Below are positions 22,481 through 34,718 of a stretch of 64,000 bases of DNA, piece by piece. The position numbers were made by a program, and so were the translations under genes. Source of the stretch: Papiliotrema nemorosa (lineage: Eukaryota > Basidiomycota > Tremellomycetes > Tremellales > Rhynchogastremaceae); assembly GCA_032158125.1 (NCBI GenBank), contig JASKOT010000007.1, positions 310,001-374,000 of the forward strand. The letters run 5' to 3'. The notes under the pieces were generated by a model that worked only from the letters and a program-made list of their open reading frames with translations, made no database searches and was not told the DNA's origin. Position 1 is the stretch's first letter, and every line of letters starts with the position of its first letter.

Positions 22481-25159
22481 ATGGTACACAAGCAACCTAA
22501 ATCGCCGACCAAGCCATTGCCTACCAAGACCCCGGTTGCCGAGGCTACCTCCAAAAGTATCCTCAACTCACGATATGCAACCAGCAAGCAAGAGTTGATG
22601 GCTCTAATCAACAACATCCGATCGACTGGAGCTTCAGTGGATGTCGAGTAAGCCATACACACCTTGTCCCAGAGTTTCGATCCTGACGTCCAGTCTACCT
22701 ACTGTCGTCGTGGCCGGCAATCAGTCGAGTGGGAAGTCTTCTTTGATCGAGGCTATCTCTGGAGTGAATCTAGTCGTGATGTTCATTGAGGCTGACGATA
22801 TCAGATCAAATTACCTAGAGCAGCTGGAACTTGTACGCGAGTACCCATCGAGGTCCGACTCAAGCGAGATGGCGATGCTACCTGACAATACGGTGTCAAG
22901 ATCCGAAGAGAAGTCAATGAGCAAGGCGAAGATGACGTGAGATCATGTTATCTGGCTACGTATGGGTCCCTTCAACTGACTCCTTAGGCGAATGACCAAA
23001 AGTCAGAGGTCGATTTTGGACCTATCCTCATTGATCCCGATCAGGTCGAGGCGACCATTCGACGAGCACAATTATCAATCCTCAACCCATCTGTGCTTCC
23101 GCAGAACTTTGTGTCCTATCAGCTTCCCGAGGAAGAAGTGGAACGACCTCTTGGTTCGACCAAGCAGCTCGCCTTTTCTCGAAACGTTGTTGTGCTCGAG
23201 ATCACCGGTCCGAACGTCACCGACCTCACGCTGGTCGACTTGCCTGGTATCATCCAGAGCGTCGGACACGGCGAGGACAAGAACAACATTCAACTCGTGG
23301 AAAACCTCGTCAAGAGCTACATCTCCAAGGATTGCTTGATTTTGCTCGTCATCACCATGAAAGGTTTGTCCGCGGATGAGGCCAAAGGCTTACGGAATCA
23401 GATGATATCCAGAATCAGAAAGCCGTCTTGCTTGCAAACGAAGCCGACCCTACTCACAAGCGAACCATTGGCGTTCTTACCAAAGTGGATACCTTGCGAG
23501 GGCGAGAATTCGCTCTCTGGCTCAAGGTCCTCAAGAACGAGACTGAACCGCTCCTGCACAGGTATTATGTGAGATTGTCAAAGTCTTCATAACACTGACA
23601 TTCAGGTTACGCGACAGCCCAATGCAGACGAGATTGCTGAAGGGATCAGCTTTGATGTTGCTCGATCGAACGAGAATGACTTCTTCGCCAAGACTCAGCC
23701 TTGGAAAGATCTACCGCACGAGTGGAACAGTCGATTGGGTACCAGAAATTTGACCGCGTCTCTCAGTGACCAACTTCTAAACTTCATCAGAGAAAAGTCA
23801 GTGTTCACGTCAGCTCATGGATTCTAGGCTTATGATCAGGCTTCCTACACTGATCAGCAACATCAACAGCAAGTACGAGGACATCCGACGAGACTTACGA
23901 GCCCTGGGGAATGAGCCCAGCAATGATCCGTCGAGCGAGATGCTTGGATTGGTCAACGACTTTGTTTCTGGTCTCTCTGCCGACATGATGGGTGGTCCAG
24001 GCCGAGAAGCTTTTATCCAAGACGTCAATGCTGCTTATAAGGAGTACAAAGCCGAAGTATGGGCGACTGCTCCTAGATTCACCCCATTCACCAACGCTCA
24101 AATCACTCAAGATGTCGAGACCCCAAAGCGCCTCAATCTCGACCTCTCTGGCGCCGTCACCGAGATCGAGAAAGAAGGAGCGGGGAGCATTGCGAAGAAG
24201 GTGAAGATAATGAACCTTGATGATATCCGAAGACACATTGAGAAGTAAGCAGTGTTGATATCCGATGCACCCACTAACGTGAAGGTCGATCACTCGGGAA
24301 TTGCCTAACAACGTCCCCTTTGCAGCAAAGGCTCAACTCATCCGAACTTTCACTGCGACTTGGGGATATCTTGCTAGTGACCTGCTTGCCAATGTCAAAG
24401 TCCTTATGGAGAAACTCCTCGACGAAGCGATCACGAGCGTATTTGGAAAATACGATGCGGGCATGCTTCCTTCGCAAATCAAGTGAGAATCAATGACACG
24501 AGTAAAAAGACACCATAGCTGACTGCCTTAGTGACACTGTCAAAGAGCTGATGGAAACGTTGGCTTCAAGGACGCAAACCTTGATCGATACCATCGTCGC
24601 CCTCGAACAACGACCTTTCACTCAGAATGACCATTACCTCAACGATTTGAAGGCGAAGGTCCTGGGCCGAATGAGAGATGAGCGATATCCGAAAAAGGTC
24701 GTCGCGCAGGGTCAGGCTTACGAGCAAAACCTGTTCAACACTCTCGCACAGCTTGCACAGGTCGGATATCCCGGTACTAAGGAGGACGACCTCGTGAGAC
24801 TGCGACAGGTGGATGACTATGAAACGGAGCTCGAGGTCATGGCGGAGATTCGAGCGTACTGGCAGGTCGCGTTCAAGGTATGACGAGAGAGAGAAAGAGA
24901 GGATTTTCGAACTGACGAGCAGAGAATCATCGACGACATTCCTCGACTCATCGATTCTCAGCTCATCGTGCCAGCTGCGAAGGAGATTCAGAAGGCGCTT
25001 TTGGTCGACCTCAAGATCTTCGCGCCCGATGGCGCGGACCGATGTCGAGCGTTCTTGGGCGAGTCGGACACCCAACGACGACGTCAAGAGGATCTCAACG
25101 AACGAAAAGCTCGATTGGGCGAGGCGAAGGACGCCATCAAGAAGTTTCGAGCCAAGTGA
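22481..25159 (+). CDS. Dynamin-like GTPase (Mx/dynamin family) with one in-frame TGA
   Basis: A large membrane-remodelling GTPase. Ten exons (22481-22647, 22694-22763, 22805-22936, 22988-23363, 23402-23568, 23606-23796, 23828-24244, 24285-24482, 24532-24877, 24923-25159) join in phase to 767 codons. GTPase motifs: G1 GNQSSGKSS, switch I GTCTRVPIEVRL, G3 DLPG, G4 TKVD. A middle/stalk region and a C-terminal GED-like helical segment (AKEIQKALLVDLKIF) follow; there is no PH domain or Pro-rich tail. The codon at 22883-22885 is TGA, where this subfamily usually has Trp (a W-x-C/Y-x-V/I-x-I/L-R pattern; here the next residues are QYGVKIRRE). Everything after it is intact, so the break is recent, erroneous or bypassed. 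No acceptable intron removes it while keeping switch I. Confidence 0.8.
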
Positions 25160-25396
25160 AGGGAACTGTCCGGACTGGAGGATACGGGGAAAGAATGACT
25201 GCTGAGTGATCGTGATTGCCATTGACCAGGCACCCATGTATACACATCTTTTATCATACGCTGAAATACATTTACATCTGGACGTACTGTACGCACCGCG
25301 ACCGTTTCACTTCGCCACACTCGCTGTAACAGCTTGCCATGAGCTCACGAACGCGCACTGACTTGTTCTAAACCCCTTTTAAAAAGTCTTAAGGCA

Positions 25397-26101
25397 TCAG
25401 CATCCCGGCTCTTCCTCGTTCTGTACCTTGAGATGGTCCGCAAGCAGCTCCCCAATGCCCGTCTCCGCTACTTCCTTGGCTAAGGGGCTACTCGATGCTT
25501 TCTGCTCATCGTTGGGGGTCGTAGTGAGAGCGATCGAGAGTCGAGGGACAAGTTTCGATGCGTTCTGCCCTGCTCTGTCTTGCCGTTTGCTTTCATGGAT
25601 CTCCGATAGGATGCTGAAATTTCCAGTAGTCTCTCGGAGCTCTCGAAAAGATCCCTTGACGTCGTCCTTGATGCCGATCCAAGCTACCCGTGGCGGATCA
25701 CCGCTCGGACAGGTCGTAGACGATTTGAGACTCCACGATCCCAGCCCAGCCGCACCTGCACGAGCAATCACCAAATCACTCCCAAACTTCAGAGTCTCCT
25801 GCATGTCTGTCCAAAGATCGATACTCTTTCCATCTGAAAGCGACTTTTCAGCCTGCCATGCTCGTAGATCACTCAACATGGCTAGATCATGTACGATGCC
25901 CACGATAGTCTCATCCAGATCATTTGGTATTTCAGACGGATCGAGATTTTCCGTCTGTGATCGGTATAGGTTGAAACTTCTTTCGGCGGTACCCCATTCT
26001 GTAGGGTCGGTCTCTGATGGACTGAATGTGAAGTGTAAGTTGAGATAAGGAGTTTTGGACGGATCGCTGAATGTTGGTGTTCTGATGATAGTCTCGGACA
26101 T
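25397..26101 (-). CDS. Hypothetical protein, 234 aa
   Basis: No family recognised. A single open frame from the ATG at 26101 (MSETIIRTPTF) to 25399; an ATG nine codons upstream (26128) is less likely. The protein is acidic and soluble, without signal peptide or membrane helix. Regions such as ERSFNLYRSQTENLDPSE and DETIVGIVHDLAMLSDLRAW look structured, followed by a basic/acidic tail ending QNEEEPGC. Its stop is 237 bp from the convergent stop of the GTPase gene. Confidence 0.5.
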   Translation of the reverse strand: MSETIIRTPTFSDPSKTPYLNLHFTFSPSETDPTEWGTAERSFNLYRSQTENLDPSEIPNDLDETIVGIVHDLAMLSDLRAWQAEKSLSDGKSIDLWTDMQETLKFGSDLVIARAGAAGLGSWSLKSSTTCPSGDPPRVAWIGIKDDVKGSFRELRETTGNFSILSEIHESKRQDRAGQNASKLVPRLSIALTTTPNDEQKASSSPLAKEVAETGIGELLADHLKVQNEEEPGC

Positions 26102-26590
26102 GGTAGATAAGTGAACGATGAAGTGCAAGAGGTCGTCTGAAATATAAGCTTAGAGAGAGAGAGTAGTCAGATTGAACAGCGACGACCAAGATGAGAATAT
26201 GCGCCTTGCAACTACGAGTAGTAGGCGCCGCCTTCGTCCGAAGCGCAACAGGCAAGTTCGCAGGTGTTTGACCCGATATGGTCAGATTACTCGTCGAATG
26301 ATCACAGAAGCAACGACATGAGAATACAGATAGAATTTCTGACAAAATTTGCGATGGGTCATTGTCATTTGATTATTGAAACGGACTCCCGACGTTCTAC
26401 AGGGTGGTTTTATCAAAAGATGTCACGGTGAGGCATGCCCAAAATGTGCGAAGAGCCCCCGTGTCGCCTATCTTCCGCGTCTCGACTACGCCTCTGATTG
26501 CTTCTCTTCGTTCACGCTCATTTCGGACGGGACATGCAAGATGTACAAGATGCATGATATGACAGATTGAGCATTCTCCAGCGAGAGATA
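26102..26590. other. Intergenic region
   Basis: About 489 bp between the 5' end of the 234-aa gene and the 3' end of the transporter gene, both on the minus strand. It includes a short GA-repeat tract near 26150-26162. No gene seen. Confidence 0.35.
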
Positions 26591-29047
26591 TCAACATTTC
26601 GCCTGTGCGTCAATCCCCCCTTGCTCCGCCACTTCCTTCTTGGAAGGATCGACGCCCATCGCTTCTGCTTCTCCCCTACCCGCCTTCTCAAGACTTTCCT
26701 CTAGGCGACGTGCAGCTGTCGACTCGTGTCCTTCTTCCACCTCGTCGTGGGCAGTGTGCGAATGAGCGGTTGACGATGTACCTTGACTCCCTGAAGATCC
26801 CCTTCGATCATCATTGTCCGAAGGCTTTCCTCCATGTTTCTTGTGCTTCTTGCTATCCACCCAAGCCTTGGCTTCTGCCTTTTTCACCGCGTCGTCTTCT
26901 CGTTTGAGACTGACCCGCTTGATGAAGCATACAGTGAGGATGACACAGATGACAGCGCAAGGGGTGAGAAACCAGAAACACGCTCGGATACCGTGGGCTA
27001 GAAGTCAGCATCTGATGTACGCCGGAGAATGGTTCCCCGACTTACCATAGGCTTTGATGACGTTCAATCGCTGAGTAGCGGTCAGACCTATACTGTCCGC
27101 TGCACTAGGGTCTGACAAGATTCTATCGACTTGCTCGCTCGTCAGACCTAGTTGGCGAATCTTATTTCGGACAAGATTGTTGATGATGGTCGAACAGATT
27201 GTCAACGCCAAAGTCCCACCTAACATCCGCAGAAAGTTTCTGAAACCAGTCGCAGTAGCCATCTCTCTTCGCTCCACACTAGCTTGAATCGCTACCAAGC
27301 TCGTCTGGAAAGTTTGCCCGGCTCCCGCTCCGTATAGAATCTGGTACCCGATAACCTTTGCCTGTGAGGTGTTTTCGTCGAGCAGGGACAAGAGGCCGAC
27401 GCCAATAGACCACAATGCGAATCCTACGACGAGATTCCACCAGTAATCTCCAGTCTTGGAAACGAGAAGACCCGAAGTGAACGAGGCGACAGTCTGGACG
27501 ACTACCAGGGGGAGTAGTAAAACTCCAGAATGGATAGGGCTGGCACCTCGAACTACTTGGAAGTAGGTGGGTAGGTAGTAGAGCGTAGAGTAGAAGATCA
27601 TGCCGGAGAAGAAGGTCGCCAACATTGCGGCTGCTACTGTTCGATCTTTGAATATGCGAAGAGGGATGAGCGGGAGAGGGACGACTTTCGCTTCGACTAG
27701 GAGGAACACGCCGAGAAGGGCCAGACCGATAAGGAGAGGAGCGAGCACTGCGGCCGAAGCCCACGGGTATTGATTGCCGGCCCAGGATAATCCGAGGAGG
27801 ACAAGGACAGCCCAAGCGATAGTGAGGATGGAGCCGTACCAGTCGAGCTTTCGCAGTTTCTCCATGATTCCACCTTTGACTCGTCGAAGGGGGAGAAGGA
27901 AGATGATGACGACCATGGATAATGCAGTGATGGGTAGATTGATGTAGAAGCACCATCTCCATGTGACTTTTTCGGTAAAAATACCGCCAATGATGGGTCC
28001 AAGGGAGTTTGCGAGTGCGACAAAGCATCCAAGGATCCCTTGATACTTTCCTCGTTCTTTCAGAGTAACCACGTCGGAGACTGATGGTCAGCAGAGAACG
28101 TGCAGTGTAACGGTAGACTGACTGATAATCATGGACAAGGTCAAGATCCCGCCTCCTCCAATCCCTTGTATAGCTCTGAAGATGATGAGCTGGATCATTG
28201 TCTGTGACATGAGCATGGTGTCAGTCGTCGGGCAGGTTGACTGACCTTTGCAATAGCACATAACAACGATCCGATGAAAAAGATGACTAGCGATCCTAAT
28301 AGCACAAGCTTTCTGCCGAATATATCTGATAGTCTACCATAGATAGGTTGCAGAGACTGTCAAATGTCAGTCACCCCTCGGACGGATAGTAAAGACTCAC
28401 AGTAGAGGTCAACAAGTACGCCGTCCCGACCCACGGCGCTATATCCGCCCGGTCAAACACTTTCCCAAGAGTTGGCAAAGCGGTAGTCACACTAGACATC
28501 AGCGACGCTTGCCCGTCTCATGTCAGAACCCCAACACTCACATGGTCTGATCGAGCAAACTGCAAAAGATCGCACAGGTCAATCCAACAAAGACGAAAAT
28601 GACCTGTCGGACAGGTAAAAGGTTGGTCTGGTCCTGCAATTCTACCTCCTTTTTCCCTTTCTTCCCCCCCGTCCCAGATTCATCGGAATCCCCATGACTC
28701 TCAACCTTGCTTTCCTCGTGTGAATCACTCTGACTCGCTTCGTGGTCCTCGTGATCCTCGTGATGGGTATCCAGCCTATCGTCTCCCTCTTCATGGTCGT
28801 GTGCGTGATCGTCAAACCCCCCAGTCTCATGCGTCGCCATTCGTCTCAACGACGTCCTGGCGTGCAAAGAGGTATTCGTGACCGTCCGCAGTAGAGGTGG
28901 AGCCGTTGATACTCCCAACGCACTGCTCGTTGCATTGTTGACCGATTGTGCGGGTTTGAGCTGGGTCGTGCGAGAGGGGTTTGTCACCTCTCCCTCGGAC
29001 TTTTCATGTCCGTTATTTACGGCCTCGACACCGTCAGATCGATTCAT
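26591..29047 (-). CDS. Major facilitator superfamily transporter, DHA2 (14-TM drug:H+ antiporter) type
   Basis: A plasma-membrane or vacuolar multidrug-type exporter. Six exons (28542-29047, 28401-28491, 28246-28356, 28123-28201, 27046-28080, 26591-26997) give 742 aa. Residues 1-140 are hydrophilic and unusually rich in His, Asp and Glu (DDHAHDHEEGDD, HHEDHEDHE), then TM1 begins at VRQVIFVFVGLTC with LDQTIVTTALP, a DHA2 signature. The loop 2-3 motif is YGRLSDIFGRK; motif C is FRAIQGIGGGGI. Long hydrophobic segments follow, then GTLALTICSTIINNLV and a final helix FWFLTPCAVICVILTVCFI. The Lys/Ser-rich tail ends IDAQAKC. The His/acidic N-terminus could bind metal ions; this is inference. Substrate unknown. 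Confidence 0.88.
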
Positions 29048-29444
29048 GGGTGGCCAAACAGCGAAACGATCAGCGATAGAGGGTGTAATCTACACCCCAT
29101 GCGATATGATGCTAGTCAACAATGTAGAGTCAAGAGTGAACATGAGAATCGAGTCGACACGCGGGCATCGATACTCCGCAGACGATGCTTCTGGACGAGA
29201 ATAGTAGTCTGGCAGGGGAGATACCTGAAGACCACCTTTTTTCAGCAACTTCGGATATGACCGATCCCCTACTGGGTAATTCCGACAGTCATCGGTGATC
29301 AATTCCGCTCCGAAGCTGATCGATACGACAGCGTCCACAGACGAGATGGCACAGAATGAACAAAGATGCATGGCCCTCAGACAAATTATCATACACTGAT
29401 CGCCACGAAGGGACCTAGCGGCCAAGGCTGCAGCGAGAACGCCA
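29048..29444. other. Intergenic region upstream of the transporter gene
   Basis: About 397 bp between the transporter start and the eIF5 stop, both on the minus strand. It should hold the transporter promoter. No gene or repeat stands out. Confidence 0.35.
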
Positions 29445-30825
29445 CTACTCGTCGTCCTCGTCCGAATCGTCTTCATCGGCTTCGTCGAGCCACTAAAAAT
29501 TAGCGAGCCGTACAGAAGTGTGGGCGAATCGTGCTCACCTTGAGGAAAGCATCGGCGGACTTTCGGACCTTTTTGCTCTTCTCCTTGTCGACATACTTCT
29601 TGCTGACGTGGGTACCCCATTGTCGGACCACCTCTTCGTCGAGAACATCGGCTTGGTAAAGCTGCATCAGCGTCTTCGAGGTGAGACCGGCAGCAAGAAG
29701 TTCGTCCGACTTGGGTGAAAGGGCTAAAAGTCGCTCCAGACCACCCAAGAGGGACTTTTGGTGTTTCTCCCCAGTGACAAGCTGAGATTAGCGCCAATGA
29801 ATGACCATCATATGAGCTAGGTAACTCACAGCTTGGAGAAGCGACGCTCGGGTGGGCACTTCCTTGTCGACGTTTTCAGAGAAGAAATGTTGCCCAATCT
29901 CGATGAGCACCTTGTGTTTACCGACAATCTCGAGCTCTTTGATTTTGGCAATGACATCGGCGTCGCTGGCTTGTTTGTTTTCCTCGAGCCAGGCACCCAG
30001 CACAGCATACGGCGAGTCTGCACCCTCATCGTCGTCATCATCTCCAACATCAAGCTTGGCGAGTTTCTTGGATACCTCCTCGGCAGTGTCCGGGTTGGCA
30101 AGGACGGGGTCTGATCGACCAAGAATCGCATCGATCTCGGTTCCTTTGGTAGGCACACCTTGATCACCCGGTGGAGGAGACTCGTCATCCCCTTCGCCGT
30201 CCACTTCTTCCTTGTCAAACACCATGGGTCCACCAGTGTTGGCTTCGGCCGTCATTCCCGATGCCTTTTTCCCCTTCTTTCCCTTTTCCTTCTTCTGAGG
30301 CGGGTTCTTGAGGATGAAAGTGACGAGCTTGTGTCGCATGTCCATCTGAGTGTTGGCTCCACATGCTTTGCAATCTCGGATCATATCTTCGTGTCCGGAT
30401 TTTCCCTTGATGATGATTTCCGTCTCTGGGTTCTTGCACGAAGGGCAAAGGACGAATTTATCAATGAACGCATCGAGGAGCTCTCGGAGTCGATCAGCCT
30501 GGTGGGCACCATTGACAATGTATCGATCGTTGGCAATAGTTGTCTGCGCTCCGAGCTCAAACCCAAAGAACTTTGTCGGGTCTGTAGTGTCAGCTTCGCT
30601 CATCATCGCGATATTGTTAACCTCACAAGTAGCAGGTCGGTTCAAGGCTCGAGCGACGTCGTCCATGTTGGGAATGACAGTCTTGATACCGTTTCCTCGT
30701 CCTTCAATCTTGGTAAGGAGCACCGGCATCTTGTATCGCTTTTCATTAGCTCTCTCCCCTCCCAAGCTGACTAGACATACATAGAACTTGTCATCGACAT
30801 CTCGTCGGATATTCACAGTCGCCAT
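29445..30825 (-). CDS. TIF5: Eukaryotic translation initiation factor 5
   Basis: eIF5 is the GTPase-activating protein for eIF2 in the 43S pre-initiation complex. Five exons (30781-30825, 30627-30738, 29830-30581, 29539-29781, 29445-29492) give 399 aa. Exon 1 ends DDKFY and exon 2 starts RYKMPVLL, restoring the conserved FYRYKMP with the GAP arginine. The 45-nt intron 30582-30626 is in frame without stops, so a plain ORF reads through it; splicing gives [17 protein letters not shown], as in the family. The zinc ribbon is CPSCKNPET and CKACGA, followed by [15 protein letters not shown]. The C-terminal HEAT (W2) domain ends with the acidic-aromatic box [15 protein letters not shown], which binds eIF2-beta and eIF3. 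Codon use is biased, as expected for an abundant factor. Confidence 0.93.
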
Positions 30826-31463
30826 ATTGGACAGGGTTTATTGTTTACTACAGATCAGCCCGGGAATCGCAACAATATCTATGAGCTCACGGTTAACAAG
30901 TATGAGGTATGAAAGGTTTGGAAAGGACGATCCGTTGAAACGAGATTCGTTTGGTTAAAAGCATGAACAAGCCGAGTGTCTGACCATGAGTCTTCGGTCC
31001 AACAAATAGCGAGACGAAAAAGCTCACGATTACTACTACGCGGCTTTGATCTCCTATGGGAGGGATTGGACGATATATGCGCGAGGCGAGGGTTTGAGGA
31101 CCTGATCTTGTCTGTAAGAGCCGGTGGCTCGAGAAGAAAACGTGCGGGTGGAGTGGTGAGGCGTGGAACAAAAATGTGCTCGTATGTCTCTAGAATCGAT
31201 TTGTCAACTGGCCGTATGTACCAAACTTGATATGGCTGATCTGTTCTGTGCTATAGATGTGTCAAGTCAACGAAGGATGAAGGGTGGAAGGCAGAGAGAA
31301 GAGGTGGTCGATTTTGAGGGTGAGGATGAAAATCCCCGATGAACAAAGGGGAAAGGGTGAGTGGCAAACTTCCCATGTGGCAGTATGCACACGTATACAT
31401 CCTGTTACTTCTGACTGTCCAGCAGCTGGCTACGAAACTCATCCACTCTCCATGATCTCAAGC
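30826..31463. other. Intergenic region, eIF5 promoter and MscS 3' side
   Basis: About 638 bp; the eIF5 promoter must be here. ORFs present are short and featureless. Confidence 0.35.
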
Positions 31464-34400
31464 TCATCCACGTCTAGCAACAGGAGCAGATGTCATTTCT
31501 ATGGTCTCTCCCGGCGCGCCATGAGGCATCCTGCTTCGAAGGGCTCCAGTCGGTTGTCCAACATGTGTGGCAGAAGCAGGGGTCATCAATCCGCTGTCCG
31601 GACCTGGGGTACCAGGTCGACTACCATTGGCCAGGTCAAAGTCTTCATTCCAGATATCTGTTACAGGTTAACGCAAGATTGAGAAAGCAAATGCTTAAAC
31701 TCACCTTGTGAGCTGTCGTTGATCACTTCGCGTCTATCAGTCAATAGCTGAGCAGTGGCAGTAGCAGAAGCAAAGGTCGGTGGAGGGGTAGCTGGTTTGT
31801 CTGCATTGGCAGCAGCGTTGACTTCTTCCCATGGGACCACTTCAGGTCAGCAATGAACGTTGCCGACTGATGTAGAACATACGAGTGTATCGGGTAGGGT
31901 CAGCCGGCGCTGGGGCGGGATCACCCGCGCCAGCTGGACCAAAGATCTTGAGATCGGCAAGGCTATATCATCAGGTTTGCAGGTAGGTAGGTGACATTAC
32001 TCACGCCATCTTCAAAGCACAGACCCACTTGTTCCGCCTCATGACCTTCAATGCGCCCTGTTGCCAGTTCGACTTGTACTTGATGTCCGCCTTGAGGACC
32101 ATTTTACCCTGACCCGGGATATCGTCGACCACGACGTCGAAGATCGGCAAGAAGTCGCGAGTGTTCTCCTTGCAGAAAGCAAGCATCTTGGCTCTCAACG
32201 CTTGAAGCGACTCAAAGCTAGTGTCGAATGCAACTTCGAAAGCAAATGTCTCTGATGTGGGACCAGATCGTCGGACTACCATATCAGCATCGATCCCACA
32301 TCCAGCGAGTACGGCCACGCACTGTTCTCAATGACCTTTGTAGCTAGAACATTGTGCCCGATCCAAACAAACTTGCCGTCACCTCGCTTGAAGTTTGAGC
32401 TGAGCAATTGCATCTTGGCGACGGTATAGTCCTTGTCGTCGATGGCTTGGAATTAGCACTCAAGAGACGACAAAACTCACTGATTCGGTCTCCGACATCG
32501 AAGGGGTGTTTGACGAATAGGAAGATGCCTAAGCGTCAGCCTTTGCACGCGAGGTAGGTGAACACTCACAAGCCAGCAGAATTTCTTGCATCGTGGAACC
32601 GATGAGCCACGACAAACCAAGAATAAAGGTACCGGCAGAGGTGACAAGGGTGGTCAACTTGGTTGTAACCATTGCTGCGAGAATCAAGATGACAATGGCG
32701 GTGACGATAACCATAAAGATGTCGTCCAGACGTCTGACAGCGCCATCGAGATCCCGCATAGAAGCCTCCAAGCTTAGTCGTTCTCGGTGCATGGTGAGAA
32801 TAGCCGCCTCGATCTCATCTCGAGTCGCATCGCCATTGCCGTCAACGTCGAATACGGCAAAAGCAGCTTCAGCAGTTTCAAGATCTGGGAAGAATCGAGC
32901 AATGTCATCGATGACGAGATGGGCGATACCGGGTTGTCGGAACGAGTAGTACAAGCGGCGAGCAAGGGCTTTGCTCTTGTTGGCGGAAGTGAGTGCAGCG
33001 GTAACCTTGTTGGCGGGCGAGTTGGTCTGCAAAACACTCTGTCCTGCCATCTCGCTGGCGACGTTTCCTAGAGCGGTCGTGGTGGTCTGTGCAGCCTCTC
33101 GTAGTCCTCGAAGGGCTTTCCGGATGGCGACCTTGGGCAGCTGACTACCTTTTGTCCTCGACGATTCGTTGTCCCTCAGGGTATCGCTTCGACCGGGAAT
33201 CTGAAGATCAGTCATCCAATCTGGATACTGGTACAACAAAGACTTACATCATGAGAGTTGATGTACAAAGTGGTCAGACACTTGACGTTAAACTTCTGCT
33301 CCTTCAGTCGGTCTTCGTAGGAATCTCGGTGGAATTGGAATCTACGATCTTCAGCGAGGTCACATTGGTAATCTGTTCGCGCTCACGCGATGAGTTGTAT
33401 GATGAGCTTTTCGCCCGCGAGAACGATGGTGCAGAGGAACAGCCCGAAGAGGATGTTGACAAAGGTGGTCAAATCAGATCGCGATCGAGGCACCGTCCCG
33501 TCCGACCCAGTCGTTCCGGTGTAGTGGTTGATGACGACTGGCGTGAAGGATATCCAAACAGCAATAGACCAAGCGATCAGTTTCGCATATCGTCCGAGAT
33601 TCGACACGACGTCTGTGTATGCTTTCGCGCTTGGAATGATGGACCCGATGATGTTCCGCCAGAGGAAGGGAATAACCAGGAAGACTGCTGTGGCTGCCCA
33701 AAATCCTCCCCAGAGAACGGTCAACCAGATAGACCACCAGATCTTGACATTAGCTGTGATCTCCTCAGCTGCTCGAGACCTACCAGTTTGACGTCCCAAA
33801 CTTTTGCGTTTGGCGTAGCTGTGACTCCCAGGATACCCGGGATCCAGAGTAGACCGAGGATGGGAATAATGTACATTGCCCATCGCACAACGATACCTCG
33901 GTTCAGCAGCCAATAGTAGAGTCGAGACGCCTTATCATCAGAGATGACCTATGAATCGCAAAACGAGCTGCTCACCTTGGTAGTCCCCACATCGCCCTCT
34001 GCAAATCGAAGATTCTCCACACTGGCATTCTTCGGGTTGAACTCTTCCCATTCCGCTCTATCGCCCAACAAATCCCAGCTTGTTCCTCGCGGCGTCTTGG
34101 GCCGTTTACTTGGCTTCTCACTCACACCACCTTGCCCGTTCTCAGCGAGGTCCGTGGTGGATTGCTGAGGAAGGAAAGACCAATGTTTCTTTTTCCTCCC
34201 AGATCCGTTCGGGGTGCTAGCCCCGGAGCCATGCATGGCGGGAGATGCTCTACCCGAGGGCGTATCATCCCTCAAGGGGACAGTGGTGAATGTCTGAGGA
34301 GGGTAGTGTACTCGAGCTTGTTGAGGTCCTGAAGCTGCGGGCTGCGGAGGTGGGACGTAGGATTGAGGGTCGTACGCTATATGATCAGCTCCGCTCCAGT

Positions 34401-34718
34401 GTCGAGTGACGAACCGTTGTGTTCTGGTGGATGAAGAGGAGTGTGCGAGTCGGACCGATGCATGGTGTTGAGGTCATATCCCTCGTCGCCTTGAGCGTCG
34501 ATTGACTGGTCCCTACAGATGAGCAAGGTATATTTCGATGACGCAGACTCGACTCACCGAGGTAACAAGGAAGAATTCAGGTAGCTTGGGTCGTACCCAA
34601 TGTGCGATGCGCTGGGGTGCGCCTGGATTATCAGTTGGGTTCCACAGCCAGACTTCTCAGCCAAACTTATGCGACTCACCTGGTGATCTTGTCGCTTGAT
34701 TCTGTCGTCCCCTTGCAT
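31464..34718 (-). CDS. MscS-family mechanosensitive channel with EF-hand (fungal Msy1/Msy2 type)
   Basis: Msy-type channels sit in the ER membrane and shape Ca2+ signals after hypo-osmotic shock. Fourteen exons (34718-34680, 34622-34558, 34512-34415, 34376-33976, 33930-33784, 33742-33387, 33341-33248, 33200-32570, 32528-32481, 32445-32323, 32275-32005, 31962-31883, 31839-31705, 31657-31464) join in phase to 893 aa. Order: a disordered N-terminus; four hydrophobic segments (e.g. WAMYIIPILGLLWIPGILG); a linker; one EF-hand with loop DVDGNGDATRDE; a hydrophobic segment (DDIFMVIVTAIVILILA); the pore helix region LVTSAGTFILGLSWLIGSTM; and the MscS beta domain VKHPFDVGDRI...NIRRSGPTSET. The C-terminal tail is Pro/Thr-rich. 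The start is the first ATG that splices in frame (MQGDDRIK). Confidence 0.88.

Noticed and set aside
22006..22500. 164-aa ORF upstream of the GTPase
   Set aside because: It overlaps the GTPase first exon in another frame and lacks any protein-like pattern.
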